A stretch of 64,000 nucleotides of DNA, from positions 186,001 to 250,000 of the forward strand of contig JABFXY010000006.1 in the NCBI GenBank assembly GCA_013361525.1. Direction: 5' to 3'. The position numbers were made by a program, and so were the translations under genes. The notes under the pieces were generated by a model that worked only from the letters and a program-made list of their open reading frames with translations, did not search any database and was not told the origin of the DNA. How positions within the stretch are numbered: the first letter of the stretch is position 1; each line of letters opens with the position of its first letter. The stretch comes from Polyangiaceae bacterium. Its GTDB lineage: Bacteria; Myxococcota_A; Polyangia; Polyangiales; Polyangiaceae. Shown here one piece after another: positions 44,952 through 54,255 of this stretch.

Positions 44952-47387
44952 TCAGTTGCCGTGCGCCACCGGCTGATCGTTCGCGAGGACGAGCCCGGCG
45001 CGATCGTCGGCGTCCGCCGCGTGCGCTTCATTTGCGCGGGGCTTCTTGCGCGGCGCCGGCCAGTCGAGGTGTTTCGCGAACCACTCGGCGCGCGCCCAAA
45101 CATCGCGCGAGTAGTCGTCGTCGGCCGTCCCGCCATCCATCGCCGCCCAGCCGGCTTGGCTGTTCGGCCGCGTCTGCGCGTTGCCCGGACCCGAGTTGTA
45201 GTCGACGAGCGCGCCGACGATCTGCTCCTCCCGCGTCCAGCCAGGGTGGCGCTGCTTCACGCCGCGCAACATGCCCGCGAACACATCGCCGATCGCCTGC
45301 TCGCAGCTCGGCGCTCCGAATGGATCACCGGTCGGCTTGTGGTAGCGGCGATCGACCTGGAGCAAGCCGTACCCATAGCCGTCGAATTTACTGTAACCGT
45401 CGGGCCGCAAGTACAGGCCGAGGCCTGATTCGCGGCTCATCCACGCGAGGATCAGGGCCGGCGGCAGGTCGTATTTTTTGCCGAGCTTGATCGCGAGCGG
45501 CATGTACTTCTGCGCGAGCCGCTTTTGCGCCTTCGCGTTCGACGTCGCCTTCGCGGTGTTCGGCGCATCCATCTTCTTGAGCTCGGCGTTGGCCTTCGTC
45601 GCGTCCGACTTGGGGCTGTCGTGACGGCGCCCGCTCCGCAGCTCCTTCGGCTTCTTCGGGCTGGGAGGCTTCTCGGTCGGGTTCAAGTTCACCGTCGGGT
45701 GGCCGCGCACGACGATATCGTCACCCGCCTTGAGGACGATGCGTCCCTTTGCGCGGAGGATCAGGTCTCCGTCGACGGTGATGTGCCGATCTCCGAGCGT
45801 GTGCTCGAGCTCGTCGTTGCGGACGACCTTGTGAAGGTCTTTCGCTGCCTGCATGTAGAAGATGTCGCGGTCGGTGTGGTCGTCGAGGGTTATCTCGTTG
45901 CCGTCACCGGTTCGCCAGGTGGAGCGTGTGCCGTGCTCGACGTGCGAATACGGCGTCGGTGAGGTCGGGTTCGACATACCGCCGACAACGACGGGATGAT
46001 CGGGGTCGCCGTTGAGGAAGCTGACGAGCACCTCGTCGCCGACCCGCGGCAATGCGTATAGACCCGTTGCGCCGCCCGCGCCCGCCTGCGCGACGCGCAC
46101 CCAACACGAGCTCGTGCCCTTCTTTTCGTCGCGATCCCAAGGAAAATGAACGCGGATTCGCCCGTGCTCGTCGGCATGGACTTGTTGTCCCTCGGGCCCG
46201 ACGACGATCCCCGATTGAATGCCGTGGATCCGCGGCTTCGTGAGTTTGTTCACCGGCTCGAAGGGGTTGCCGCCGTCGCTGCAGTTGAGCGCTTCACCCG
46301 CCTCACGCGTCATCGTCGGCCGATAATGCCGGTTCGTCCGCACCGCGTGGCCGCCCGAATCCCACTCGCCCTCGCGGCTTCCCGAGATCCAGCTCTCGGT
46401 GACGAGCAGCTTCTTTCCGACGCCGAGCCGCTTGTGCGGGTGACCGCTGATCTCGAACACCCGTCCCGGCGCGAGATCGTGGAGCGACGTCGCGAATCCG
46501 ATCTTGGAGCTCGCGGCTTGGAGCGCTTGCACGTGCCGCTTCGCGCGCTTCTCTGCGAGGTCGTCGCGGTGACGGTACGCGCCGTCGGCGTCGGCGACGG
46601 GTGATCCGCCTGCGTCGGCCGCGAGCGCGAGCGAATGCCCGGGCTCGTAATGGTGCTCTTCGAGCGCGTCGTCGTGCGCGTGCGGATGCGCGTGGTGGCC
46701 GTTCAGCTTGTGGTGCGGTCTGCGGAAATCGTGGTCGTGGAAGGTCGCCTTGTGCGCGTGGACCTTCTCGTCCATCGAGATCGAATGGACGTTGTCGTCG
46801 TCCCCTCGCATGTCCGGGTTCTTGAGGAAGCGGACCGGATTGCCGCGCGGCTGGTTCAAGTTCGGCGCGTCCGCGAGGACGAGCTTGGTCTCTTCTTCGC
46901 CGAAGCGGAAGTAGAAGGAGATCCCCGCCTCCACGAGCAACCGGCGCATGAAGTCGTAGTCGCTCTCGCCGTATTGCACGCGGTACTCGAGCTTCGGGTA
47001 CTCGTCGTGGAGCTTGAGCACCGGGTCGATCGCGAACGGCTTGAGGAGCGACTCGACGATCTCCGGGACGCTCTTGTGCTTGTGGACCTTGTAGTGGACG
47101 CGATGGGAAAGGAGCCACAGCTTCGGCGCGACCCAAACCGAATAGCGCGCGCTACCGCCGTCGTGATCCGTCTGCGAGATGCTCGACACGACGCCGAACC
47201 AGGATCGCGTCCCGCGGTTCGATCGCAGGGTGAACTTCGCGCGCCTGCCCGCCGACTTCCGGATGTCCGCGTCGTGCGGGCCTTTGCCCACCGCGTGGAT
47301 ACGGAACGCAGCGTTCATCGCCTCGCGCACCGTGAAATGCCCCACGCGAAGTTCTTCGCCCGCGACTTCGAGCTCGATGCTGCTCAT
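44952..47387 (-). CDS. vgrG: Type VI secretion tip protein VgrG with C-terminal lysozyme-like domain
   Basis: An 811-residue evolved VgrG. The gp27/gp5-like N-terminal part carries YGESDYDFMRRLLVEAGISF, and the OB domain DEHGRIRVHFPWD and DEVLVSFLNGDPD. The gp5 needle repeat region runs to about 560. A Lys/Pro/Ser linker leads to a C-terminal domain (from about 620) like goose-type lysozyme: LAWMSRESGLG with candidate catalytic Glu653, YGLLQVDRRYHKP and DYNSGPGN. Such a domain would cut peptidoglycan of rival cells. A His-rich loop (HHKLNGHHAHPHAH) lies near 235. No immunity gene was identified. Confidence 0.88.
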   Translation of the reverse strand: MSSIELEVAGEELRVGHFTVREAMNAAFRIHAVGKGPHDADIRKSAGRRAKFTLRSNRGTRSWFGVVSSISQTDHDGGSARYSVWVAPKLWLLSHRVHYKVHKHKSVPEIVESLLKPFAIDPVLKLHDEYPKLEYRVQYGESDYDFMRRLLVEAGISFYFRFGEEETKLVLADAPNLNQPRGNPVRFLKNPDMRGDDDNVHSISMDEKVHAHKATFHDHDFRRPHHKLNGHHAHPHAHDDALEEHHYEPGHSLALAADAGGSPVADADGAYRHRDDLAEKRAKRHVQALQAASSKIGFATSLHDLAPGRVFEISGHPHKRLGVGKKLLVTESWISGSREGEWDSGGHAVRTNRHYRPTMTREAGEALNCSDGGNPFEPVNKLTKPRIHGIQSGIVVGPEGQQVHADEHGRIRVHFPWDRDEKKGTSSCWVRVAQAGAGGATGLYALPRVGDEVLVSFLNGDPDHPVVVGGMSNPTSPTPYSHVEHGTRSTWRTGDGNEITLDDHTDRDIFYMQAAKDLHKVVRNDELEHTLGDRHITVDGDLILRAKGRIVLKAGDDIVVRGHPTVNLNPTEKPPSPKKPKELRSGRRHDSPKSDATKANAELKKMDAPNTAKATSNAKAQKRLAQKYMPLAIKLGKKYDLPPALILAWMSRESGLGLYLRPDGYSKFDGYGYGLLQVDRRYHKPTGDPFGAPSCEQAIGDVFAGMLRGVKQRHPGWTREEQIVGALVDYNSGPGNAQTRPNSQAGWAAMDGGTADDDYSRDVWARAEWFAKHLDWPAPRKKPRANEAHAADADDRAGLVLANDQPVAHGN

Positions 47388-47404
47388 GGTTCGTCTCCCG
47401 ATCT

Positions 47405-48019
47405 CTAGAAGGCTTTGCGGAGTAGGCGCTCGATCAGCTTGGTGGGGTTTCGCAGATCGCTTCGGCGCTGGTACGGCGGGTTGCTGACGACGGTGAGAGC
47501 GCCCGAGCGGTTGCCCTTGTAGAGCTCGAAGTGGAGCATCGACGAGCCCGTGTCGAGCAGGCCCACGTACGCGATCACCTCGCCCTTCTTCACACGCTGC
47601 CCGGTGTGGACGCGCACGGTCTTCACTTGCGAGATCTCGCCGTAACGAACGACGCCGATATCGCCGTGATCGATCTCGAGCGCGTTGCTCCCGAGGTAGA
47701 AGAAGTACGGCGGTTGGATCACGCGACCGTCGGCGATCGCGCGAATCGGCGCCTTGAACGGTGCGAGGAGGTCGACCGCCGCGTGCAATCGTCCCCCCGC
47801 GCGCCCCGATCCGAACGAGCGGCCGCCGGTGTGAAAGTCCGCGAGCGGGCGGCGGAACAGGGGAAAGACGACGTCGCCCTTGTCGTCCGCGACCACGTCC
47901 TCGTCGTGATCGTCCGCACGCCGATCATCGCGATGGTGATGCGGCGGCTCGTGCTTCTTTTCTTTCGCGCCGTGTATGCCCGGGTCGACGAAGTCGACGC
48001 CCCCATCTTTGTCGGCCAT
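47405..48019 (-). CDS. M23 (LytM-type) peptidase-like protein
   Basis: A 204-residue protein without a signal peptide. A His/Asp-rich N-terminus (HHHRDD..DDHDED) precedes an M23 domain: HAAVDL (His79, Asp83 as zinc ligands), ADGRVIQPPY, GEVIAYVG and DTGSSMLHFELY. The second motif is normally H-L-H-F; here the first His is Met161 and only His163 remains, so catalysis may be lost or altered. It lies 17 bp upstream of vgrG, so it is likely co-transcribed and a candidate T6SS cargo. No export signal of its own is consistent with secretion via VgrG. Confidence 0.75.
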   Translation of the reverse strand: MADKDGGVDFVDPGIHGAKEKKHEPPHHHRDDRRADDHDEDVVADDKGDVVFPLFRRPLADFHTGGRSFGSGRAGGRLHAAVDLLAPFKAPIRAIADGRVIQPPYFFYLGSNALEIDHGDIGVVRYGEISQVKTVRVHTGQRVKKGEVIAYVGLLDTGSSMLHFELYKGNRSGALTVVSNPPYQRRSDLRNPTKLIERLLRKAF

Positions 48020-48190
48020 CGGATCAGGCTACCGCAAGGCCCGGACCAACCGAGCGCTGCAGAGCCGCGTGGAATTTTCCGCGCCACTCCATCAGCGCGG
48101 GTGGTGCATCGATCATCCAGCTCTCATGGTGGGGCGCCTGGTCCGTCGTACCTCGAGCGGCAGGCGCACTGCATGCGACATGCGTCGCCG

Positions 48191-49144
48191 CTAGTTCGGA
48201 GCAGGCACAGCGCCCGGTTGCTTCGCGCGCTCGTCGTCGTGTTTTCGCGTGCTCATCGCTTTGAAGTACGCGACGACGTCGTCGAGATCCTGGTCGCTCA
48301 TCTTCGGATGCGGCGGCATCGTCGAGTAGCGGAAGGTCAGCGGGTCTTTGATGTACGCCTTGATCTGATCGACCGGCCGATACTCGACGATGCTCTGCGG
48401 CACGTTGAGCTCGGGACCGACGCGTCCACCCTGCCGGTTGATCGCGTGGCAGTGGATGCACTCTTCACGGAACGTCGCGAAGCCTTTGCGCGCGGGCGAT
48501 CCGTCGGCTTCACCCGTGGGGACCGTGAACGGGAACACCGATTCGAAGTCTGCGATCTCGATCGTCGCGAGCTGGTACGGACGCGGGTGACCCTCGAGGT
48601 CGGTCTGCTCTTTCTTCGCCCACACGATGTAGAACGGCCCCGGATTCGCGCGCTGCTGGCCGATCGGCTCCCACGCCGGAGCTTCGGTGTCCTCGAACGC
48701 GATGTACCCGCCCTCCTCGAACAGCTTCGCGCCGCGAAGCGGCACCGTGTACCCGTCGAGCGCGCGAAGGACGTACTCCTTCGTCGGCAGGTTCTGCTCA
48801 CCTCGAAAGCCCAGCTCGACGACGCGCGCGAGCGGCACGGCGCGGAAGGTCTTCTCGCGGTTGTAATACGGGTCGTATTGCTTGACCGTCTCCGCGGGGA
48901 TCGCCTTCAAAATCGCGTCGAGCTCGAGCGTCCGCACGTCGGCGCCGAGCTTCTTGAACGCGAGCTTCTTGGGTGCCGACGCGACGTTCGCAGAAGCCGC
49001 CGACGTGGCCGACGCGGTCCCCACTTCACCTTCGGGCGCGTCGCTCGACGCCGCACCGCTCGCACACGGCGGGCAATCCGACGGCGAACCGCACGCCAAC
49101 GCGCCGAACGACAGCCCCAAGAACCAGCCGAAACGCCGCATCAT
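48191..49144 (-). CDS. c-type cytochrome lipoprotein
   Basis: A 317-residue exported protein with lipobox-like ALAC and a Ser/Ala linker. Residues about 75-205 resemble the molybdopterin-oxidoreductase (sulfite-oxidase-like) fold in order and motifs (RAVPLARVVELG, ALDGYTVPLRG, GPFYIVWA), but cofactor binding is unproven. The C-terminal cytochrome c domain has CIHCH at 229-233 and a distal MPPHPKM ligand region. The two ATGs (49144 and 49141) are adjacent. Divergent from the MFE-2 gene. It could pass electrons in the periplasm; partner unknown. Confidence 0.75.
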   Translation of the reverse strand: MMRRFGWFLGLSFGALACGSPSDCPPCASGAASSDAPEGEVGTASATSAASANVASAPKKLAFKKLGADVRTLELDAILKAIPAETVKQYDPYYNREKTFRAVPLARVVELGFRGEQNLPTKEYVLRALDGYTVPLRGAKLFEEGGYIAFEDTEAPAWEPIGQQRANPGPFYIVWAKKEQTDLEGHPRPYQLATIEIADFESVFPFTVPTGEADGSPARKGFATFREECIHCHAINRQGGRVGPELNVPQSIVEYRPVDQIKAYIKDPLTFRYSTMPPHPKMSDQDLDDVVAYFKAMSTRKHDDERAKQPGAVPAPN

Positions 49145-49231
49145 CGTCGCGACGGATAGCAGATCCGGCACGGAAACCGGACAAGTCGCGTCGGCGCGTA
49201 CTTTGCGGGGAATGACCGTGCGGGAGGCCCG

Positions 49232-49315
49232 TTGACGCCCCGTACGAGCGCACTAAAGGTTCGTACACTAAATATTAGGGCCCGATACAAACCCGGGCCC
49301 CGTTGGAGGAGGAAG
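49232..49315 (+). promoter_or_regulatory. Control region of the MFE-2/SCPx operon
   Basis: An unusually AT-rich island for this DNA. TTGACG at 49232 could serve as a -35, and ACTAAAGGTT and ACTAAATATTA form a near-direct repeat at about 49252-49277. A GGGCCC pair (49278-49283, 49295-49300) and a very strong ribosome binding stretch GGAGGAGGAAG at 49305-49315 precede the ATG. The spacing of -35/-10 is not canonical, so the promoter call is tentative; the ribosome binding site is firm. Confidence 0.35.
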
Positions 49316-49320
49316 CGATC

Positions 49321-52300
49321 ATGAGCGAGCTCCGATTCGATGGACGCGTGGCCATCGTCACCGGCGCCGGCGGCGGCCTCGGCCGTTCGCACGCCCTTTT
49401 GCTGGGCAGCCGTGGCTGTCGTGTCGTCGTCAACGATCTGGGCGGCTCGATGCATGGCGGCGGCGGTGGCGACAAGACGCCCGCCGAAAAGGTCGTCGCC
49501 GAGATCAAAGCGGCCGGCGGCGAGGCGATCGCGAACTACGACTCCGTCGAGAACGGCGACAAGATCGTCCAGGCGGCGATGGATGCGTTCAAGCGCATCG
49601 ACATCGTGATCAACAACGCCGGCATCCTCCGCGACACGAGCTTCCAGAAGATGAGCGACGAGGATTGGGACCTCATCTATCGGGTCCACGTCCTCGGTAG
49701 CTACAAGGTCACCAAGGCCGCATGGCCGCACATGCGCGACGCGAAGTTCGGCCGCATCGTGATGACCGCTTCGGCCGCCGGCATCTACGGCAACTTCGGC
49801 CAGGCGAACTACTCGATGGCGAAGATGGGCCTCATCGGCTTCGCCCAGACGCTCGCCCTCGAGGGCAAGAAGAACAACGTCTTCGTGAACACGATCGCCC
49901 CCATCGCGGGCTCGCGCCTCACCGAGACCGTTCTTCCGAAAGAGGTCGTCGATGCGCTCAAGCCCGAGGTCGTCTCGCCGCTCGTCGCATTCCTCGCGCA
50001 CGAGAGCTGTCAGGAGACGGGCGGGACGTTCGAGGTCGGCGGCGGCTTCATGGCGAAGCTTCGCTGGGAGCGCGCCCAGGGCAAGACGTTCGGCAACGGC
50101 CGGCCGATCTCGATCGAGAACGTCGAGAAGGCGTTCGGCGATATCACCGGGTTCGGCAAGACCACACATCCCTCGAACATCAACGAGTCGATGCAGCCGA
50201 TCCTCGACAACATCAACAAGAAGAGCCTCGGCGGCAACGAGCTCATCGATGTCGACGCGGCGCTCGGCTACGAGTTCCCGCAGCAACAGACGAGCTACGA
50301 CGAGCGTGATCTCGCGCTCTACGCCCTCTCGATCGGCGCTGCTGCGAACCCCCTCGACGAAAAAGAGGTCGCGTACGCCTACGAGATGAGCCCTCGCGGC
50401 TTCCAGCCGTTCCCGACCTATGGCGTCACGCCGGCGATCAAGGCGCTCCTCGATGCGGCTCGCCGCGGTGAGATGGCGCCCGGCCTGAACTACGGCTTCG
50501 AGCGCGTCCTGCACGGCGAGCAGTACATCAACGTGCACAAGCCGCTGCCGCCGAAGGCGAAGCTCACGCACAAGGCGAAGGTCAAAGAGATCTGGGACAA
50601 GGGCAAGAACGCCGTCGTCGTGATGGAGATGAAGAGCTACGACGAGACGGGCGATCTGCTCTTCGAGAACGAGCTGTCGATGGTGGTGCGCGGCGCCGGC
50701 GGTTGGGGCGGCGAGCGTGGGCCGTCGAGCGATCAGAACACGCCGCCGTCGCGCGAGCCCGATCGCGTCGTCGAGCAGAAGATCGATGCGCACCAGGCCC
50801 TGCTGTACCGGCTCAACGGCGACTGGAATCCGTTGCACGCGGACCCGAGCTTCGCGAAGAACTTCGGCTTCGAAAAGCCGATTCTCCACGGCCTCTGCAC
50901 GTTCGGCTACGCCGCTCGCCACGCGGTCAACGCGTTCGCCGACGGCGACGCGCGCCTCTTCAAGAGCATCCGCGCGCGTTTCGCGGACAGCGTGTTCCCG
51001 GGCGAGACACTCGTTACCGAGATGTGGAAGGACGGCGACAAAGTCCTCGTCCGCTGCCGCATCAAAGAGCGCGACAAGGTCGTTCTCTCGAACGCCGCAG
51101 TCGAGCTCTACAAAGAGATCCCCAAGCCGAAGGCCAAGCCCGCCGCTGCTCCTGCGGCCGCTGCTGCGCCGGCTGCTGCATCGGGCGGCGCGGGTGAAGT
51201 CACGAGCAAGTTGCTCTTCGACGTCATCGGCTTCTACGTCGAGAAGAACCCGGACATGGCCGGGCAAATCAAGACGAGCTTCCAGTTCAAGCTCACGAGC
51301 CCGGGTAGCTCGTATTACATCGATTTGAAGACGCCGCCGGGCAAGGTCGCCGCGGGTGATCTCGCGGGCGCGGACGTCACGCTGGAGCTCAGCGACGCCG
51401 ACTTCATCGGCATGGCGACCGGCAAGCTCAACCCGCAGAAGCTCTACTTCGGCGGGCAGCTGAAGATCTCGGGCAACGTGATGGCCTCGCAGAAGCTCGA
51501 GTTCTTGAAGAAGATGGACGGGCAGAAGCTGCTCGCGCAGATGGCCGCAGAAGGACGCCTCCCGCAAGGTGCAGGCGCACCGAGCGCGGCGCCTGCGGCG
51601 GTGCCTGCGGGCGCGCCCGACAAGCTCGCGGCCGCCGACATCTTCGTCGCCATCCGCGACTCCATCGAGAAGAACGCGGACCTCGCCGGCCAAATCAAGA
51701 CGAGCTTCCAGTTCAGGCTCAAGAACCCGGACAGCGCGTACTACATCGATTTGAAGAGCGCGCCGGGCAAGGTCGAAGCGGGTGAGCTCGCGTCGCCGGA
51801 CGTCACGCTCGATCTCAGCGACGAGGACTTCCTCGCGATGACGACCGGCGGCGCCGACGCGCAGAAGCTCTACTTCGCGGGCAAGCTGAAAATCGGTGGG
51901 AACGTGATGGCTTCGCAGAAGCTCATGTTCCTGAAGAAGGTCGATCCGAAGTCGGCGACCGACGCGATCGCGAAGGCGCGCTCGGCGGGCGGCGGTGGTG
52001 CAGCAGCGGCGGCAGCGCCCGCAGCCGCGAAGAAGGCGCACGCTCCGGTGATCATGAAGGCGCTCGGCGAGCGCTTCACGAAGGAGCCCGCGCTCGCGAG
52101 CGAGGTCGGCGCGATCATCGCGTTCAAGGTCGACGGAACGACGTACGTCGTCGACGCGACGCGGAGCCCCGGCACGGTGCTGGAGGGCGACGCGAAGGCG
52201 GCGAACGCCGTGCTCACGCTATCGGACGACGATTTGGCGGAGCTCACGAAGGGCGGCGATGCGCGGGCGTTGTTCCAGAAGGGCAAGCTCCGCGTCGACG

Positions 52301-52353
52301 GCGACGTGCGGCTCGCTCATCGGATTGGTTTTCTCAAAGGCCTCGCAAGCTGA
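49321..52353 (+). CDS. Multifunctional beta-oxidation enzyme (MFE-2 type: SDR, hydratase-2, three SCP2 domains)
   Basis: A 1010-residue fusion like eukaryotic peroxisomal MFE-2 (HSD17B4). Residues 1-300: short-chain dehydrogenase (TGAGGGLG 14-21, NNAG 98-101, Ser151, Tyr164-x3-Lys168) for (3R)-hydroxyacyl-CoA. Residues about 310-600: MaoC-type enoyl-CoA hydratase 2 with YRLNGDWNPLHADPSFAKN (Asp501, His506). Then three SCP2 lipid-binding domains (about 628-735, 760-865, 895-1005) joined by Ala/Pro/Lys linkers; domains one and two share KTSFQF.L and DLK..PGKV blocks. MFE-2 usually has one SCP2. ATG decided by a strong GGAGGAGGAAG site. Followed by an SCPx-type thiolase. Confidence 0.93.
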   Translation: MSELRFDGRVAIVTGAGGGLGRSHALLLGSRGCRVVVNDLGGSMHGGGGGDKTPAEKVVAEIKAAGGEAIANYDSVENGDKIVQAAMDAFKRIDIVINNAGILRDTSFQKMSDEDWDLIYRVHVLGSYKVTKAAWPHMRDAKFGRIVMTASAAGIYGNFGQANYSMAKMGLIGFAQTLALEGKKNNVFVNTIAPIAGSRLTETVLPKEVVDALKPEVVSPLVAFLAHESCQETGGTFEVGGGFMAKLRWERAQGKTFGNGRPISIENVEKAFGDITGFGKTTHPSNINESMQPILDNINKKSLGGNELIDVDAALGYEFPQQQTSYDERDLALYALSIGAAANPLDEKEVAYAYEMSPRGFQPFPTYGVTPAIKALLDAARRGEMAPGLNYGFERVLHGEQYINVHKPLPPKAKLTHKAKVKEIWDKGKNAVVVMEMKSYDETGDLLFENELSMVVRGAGGWGGERGPSSDQNTPPSREPDRVVEQKIDAHQALLYRLNGDWNPLHADPSFAKNFGFEKPILHGLCTFGYAARHAVNAFADGDARLFKSIRARFADSVFPGETLVTEMWKDGDKVLVRCRIKERDKVVLSNAAVELYKEIPKPKAKPAAAPAAAAAPAAASGGAGEVTSKLLFDVIGFYVEKNPDMAGQIKTSFQFKLTSPGSSYYIDLKTPPGKVAAGDLAGADVTLELSDADFIGMATGKLNPQKLYFGGQLKISGNVMASQKLEFLKKMDGQKLLAQMAAEGRLPQGAGAPSAAPAAVPAGAPDKLAAADIFVAIRDSIEKNADLAGQIKTSFQFRLKNPDSAYYIDLKSAPGKVEAGELASPDVTLDLSDEDFLAMTTGGADAQKLYFAGKLKIGGNVMASQKLMFLKKVDPKSATDAIAKARSAGGGGAAAAAAPAAAKKAHAPVIMKALGERFTKEPALASEVGAIIAFKVDGTTYVVDATRSPGTVLEGDAKAANAVLTLSDDDLAELTKGGDARALFQKGKLRVDGDVRLAHRIGFLKGLAS

Positions 52354-52396
52354 GCGCTTGTCGGCGGACTGCTAAGGATCACGGAAGGAGCACACC

Positions 52397-53575
52397 ATGG
52401 GTCGTCGAGTAAACGTGATTGGCGTCGGCATGACGAAGTTCGCGAAGCCGGGCGCGAGCGAGGACTACCACGTGATGGCCACCGAGGCCGGACGCGCGGC
52501 GCTGAAGGACGCCGGCGTCGACTACACGAAGATCGAGCAGGCTTTTGCGGGCTACGTCTACGGCGACAGCACGTGCGGGCAGCGCGCGGTCTACGACCTC
52601 GGCTTGACGGGCATCCCGATCTTCAACGTGAACAACAACTGCTCGACGGGCTCCACGGCGCTCATGCTCGGCCGCCAAGCGGTCGAGGGCGGCGCGGAGT
52701 GTGTGCTCGTCGTCGGCTTCGAGAAGATGGAAAAGGGCGCGCTCGGATCGAAGTTCAACGACCGAACGAACCCGCTCGAGTTCCACGTCAACGTGATGAA
52801 CAAGGTGCAGGGCTTCACGTCGGCGCCGCCCGCCGCGCAGATGTTCGGTGGTGCGGGCCGCGAGTACCGCTGGAAGTACGGCACGAAAAAAGAGACCTTC
52901 GCGAAGATCAGCGAGAAGGCGCGCGCCCACGCGTCGAACAACCCGCTCGCGATCTTCAACCAGCGCCTCAGCGTCGAGGAGATCATGGCCTCCGAAGAGG
53001 TCTTCGATCCCCTCACCCGCTTCCAGTGCTGCCCGCCGACCTGCGGCGCCGCCGCCGCGATCCTCTGCAGCGACGACTTCGCGAAGAAACACGGCCTCGC
53101 GACGCCGGTGTACATCGCGGCGCAAGCGATGGCGACCGATCTGCCCTCGAGCTTCGGCGAAGAGAGCATGATCAAGATGGTCGGCTACGACATGGCGAAG
53201 CGCGCCGCCGATCAGGTCTACGAGAAATCAGGCCTCGGCCCGAAGGACGTGAACGTCGTCGAGCTGCACGACTGCTTCACCGCGAACGAGCTCCTCACCT
53301 ACGAAGCGCTCGGTCTCTGCGGCGAAGGTGAAGCCGAGAAGTTCATCTGGGACGGCGCCAACACCTACGGCGGCAAGGTCGTGACGAACCCTTCGGGCGG
53401 TCTCCTCTCGAAGGGCCATCCCCTCGGCGCGACCGGCGTCGCCCAATGCGCCGAGCTCGTCTGGCAGCTCCGCGGCCAAGCCGACAAGCGCCAAGTCCCC
53501 AACGCGAAGGTCGCGCTGCAGCACAACATCGGCCTCGGCGGCGCAGCCGTCGTGACGATGTACCGAAGCGCTTAG
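52397..53575 (+). CDS. SCPx-type thiolase (acetyl-CoA acetyltransferase family)
   Basis: A 392-residue thiolase of the SCP2/SCPx class that cleaves 3-ketoacyl-CoA, typically of branched-chain or sterol side-chain substrates. [13 protein letters not shown] holds the nucleophilic Cys82; [20 protein letters not shown] and [14 protein letters not shown] carry the catalytic His residues. GGAAGGAG precedes the ATG. Located 43 bp after the MFE-2 gene, so the two encode dehydrogenase, hydratase, thiolase and lipid carrier functions together. Full length for the family. Confidence 0.93.
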   Translation: MGRRVNVIGVGMTKFAKPGASEDYHVMATEAGRAALKDAGVDYTKIEQAFAGYVYGDSTCGQRAVYDLGLTGIPIFNVNNNCSTGSTALMLGRQAVEGGAECVLVVGFEKMEKGALGSKFNDRTNPLEFHVNVMNKVQGFTSAPPAAQMFGGAGREYRWKYGTKKETFAKISEKARAHASNNPLAIFNQRLSVEEIMASEEVFDPLTRFQCCPPTCGAAAAILCSDDFAKKHGLATPVYIAAQAMATDLPSSFGEESMIKMVGYDMAKRAADQVYEKSGLGPKDVNVVELHDCFTANELLTYEALGLCGEGEAEKFIWDGANTYGGKVVTNPSGGLLSKGHPLGATGVAQCAELVWQLRGQADKRQVPNAKVALQHNIGLGGAAVVTMYRSA

Positions 53576-53604
53576 CGCGCTGCGGCGTCCGAAGTCGAGA
53601 TAGG

Positions 53605-53625
53605 GGGCGCGCCTTCGGCGCGCCC
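53605..53625 (+). terminator. GC-rich hairpin after the thiolase gene
   Basis: GGGCGCGCC (53605-53613) pairs perfectly with GGCGCGCCC (53617-53625) around a TTC loop, 30 bp after the stop. There is no T run, so it may be a rho-aided or processing hairpin, not a classical terminator. Confidence 0.5.
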
Positions 53626-53790
53626 GAGGGCGCCGAGAGAGGAAGAGGGCGCCAAGGCGTTTTCAGATTTGTGCGCCGACGCGTTCTAGCGCAACACCGG
53701 CGACCAGGACGCCGAGGCGCGAGACAGCTGAAATATCCCTCCGTCTTCCTCCTTCTGCCCTTGGCGCCCTTGGCGACCCCTCTGGTTTCC

Positions 53791-54132
53791 TCAGGGCGCG
53801 GCGGATGCCGACGGTGCAGCGGAAACCGACGGCGCTGGCGCGGCGGATGACGATGCGGGGGCAGATGCGCTCGGCGTGGCGGAGGGGGGGCGCATGAGCT
53901 CTTCTTCGGCTCGTTTCGTCGCTTCGTCGTCGAGGCCGAGGATTGGCGCTCGCTCTTCTTTCGGCGTGACGTTGCCGGCTTGCGGCTTCATCACGTCGAG
54001 GATGACCCACGTGCCACCGATTGCGATGGCGGCGGCGATCGCGATGATCGACCACGGTACGGGGCGACGCTCCGGATTCGGCTCTGCAGCGGGGGACGAC
54101 GGCTTCACGGATGCGCCCATAGAGGTAGCCAT
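53791..54132 (-). CDS. Small membrane-anchored protein with Ala/Pro/Ser tail
   Basis: A 113-residue protein. A short polar N-terminus (MATSMGASVKPSSP), one membrane helix at about 27-44 (PWSIIAIAAAIAIGGTWVI), a short charged region (KEERAPILGLDDEATKRAEEE) and a low-complexity Ser/Ala/Pro tail likely to reach across the periplasm. No family recognised. Divergent from the nickel-transporter-like gene. Confidence 0.55.
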   Translation of the reverse strand: MATSMGASVKPSSPAAEPNPERRPVPWSIIAIAAAIAIGGTWVILDVMKPQAGNVTPKEERAPILGLDDEATKRAEEELMRPPSATPSASAPASSSAAPAPSVSAAPSASAAP

Positions 54133-54255
54133 TGGGGTAGAACGGGTAGCACGAGCATGCTACGAACGTGTCACCGCTGGCGGTGACGTCGGCTGAGCGA
54201 GTTGTACTCGCGGATCCGTAGCCGCGCCCGTCGCGGGCGTCTCGAACTCTGCGTG

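Noticed and set aside
49141-52041. A roughly 970-codon open frame opposite the MFE-2 gene
   Set aside because: Fully antisense to a strongly supported gene; Arg/Glu/Leu-biased translation without recognisable domains.
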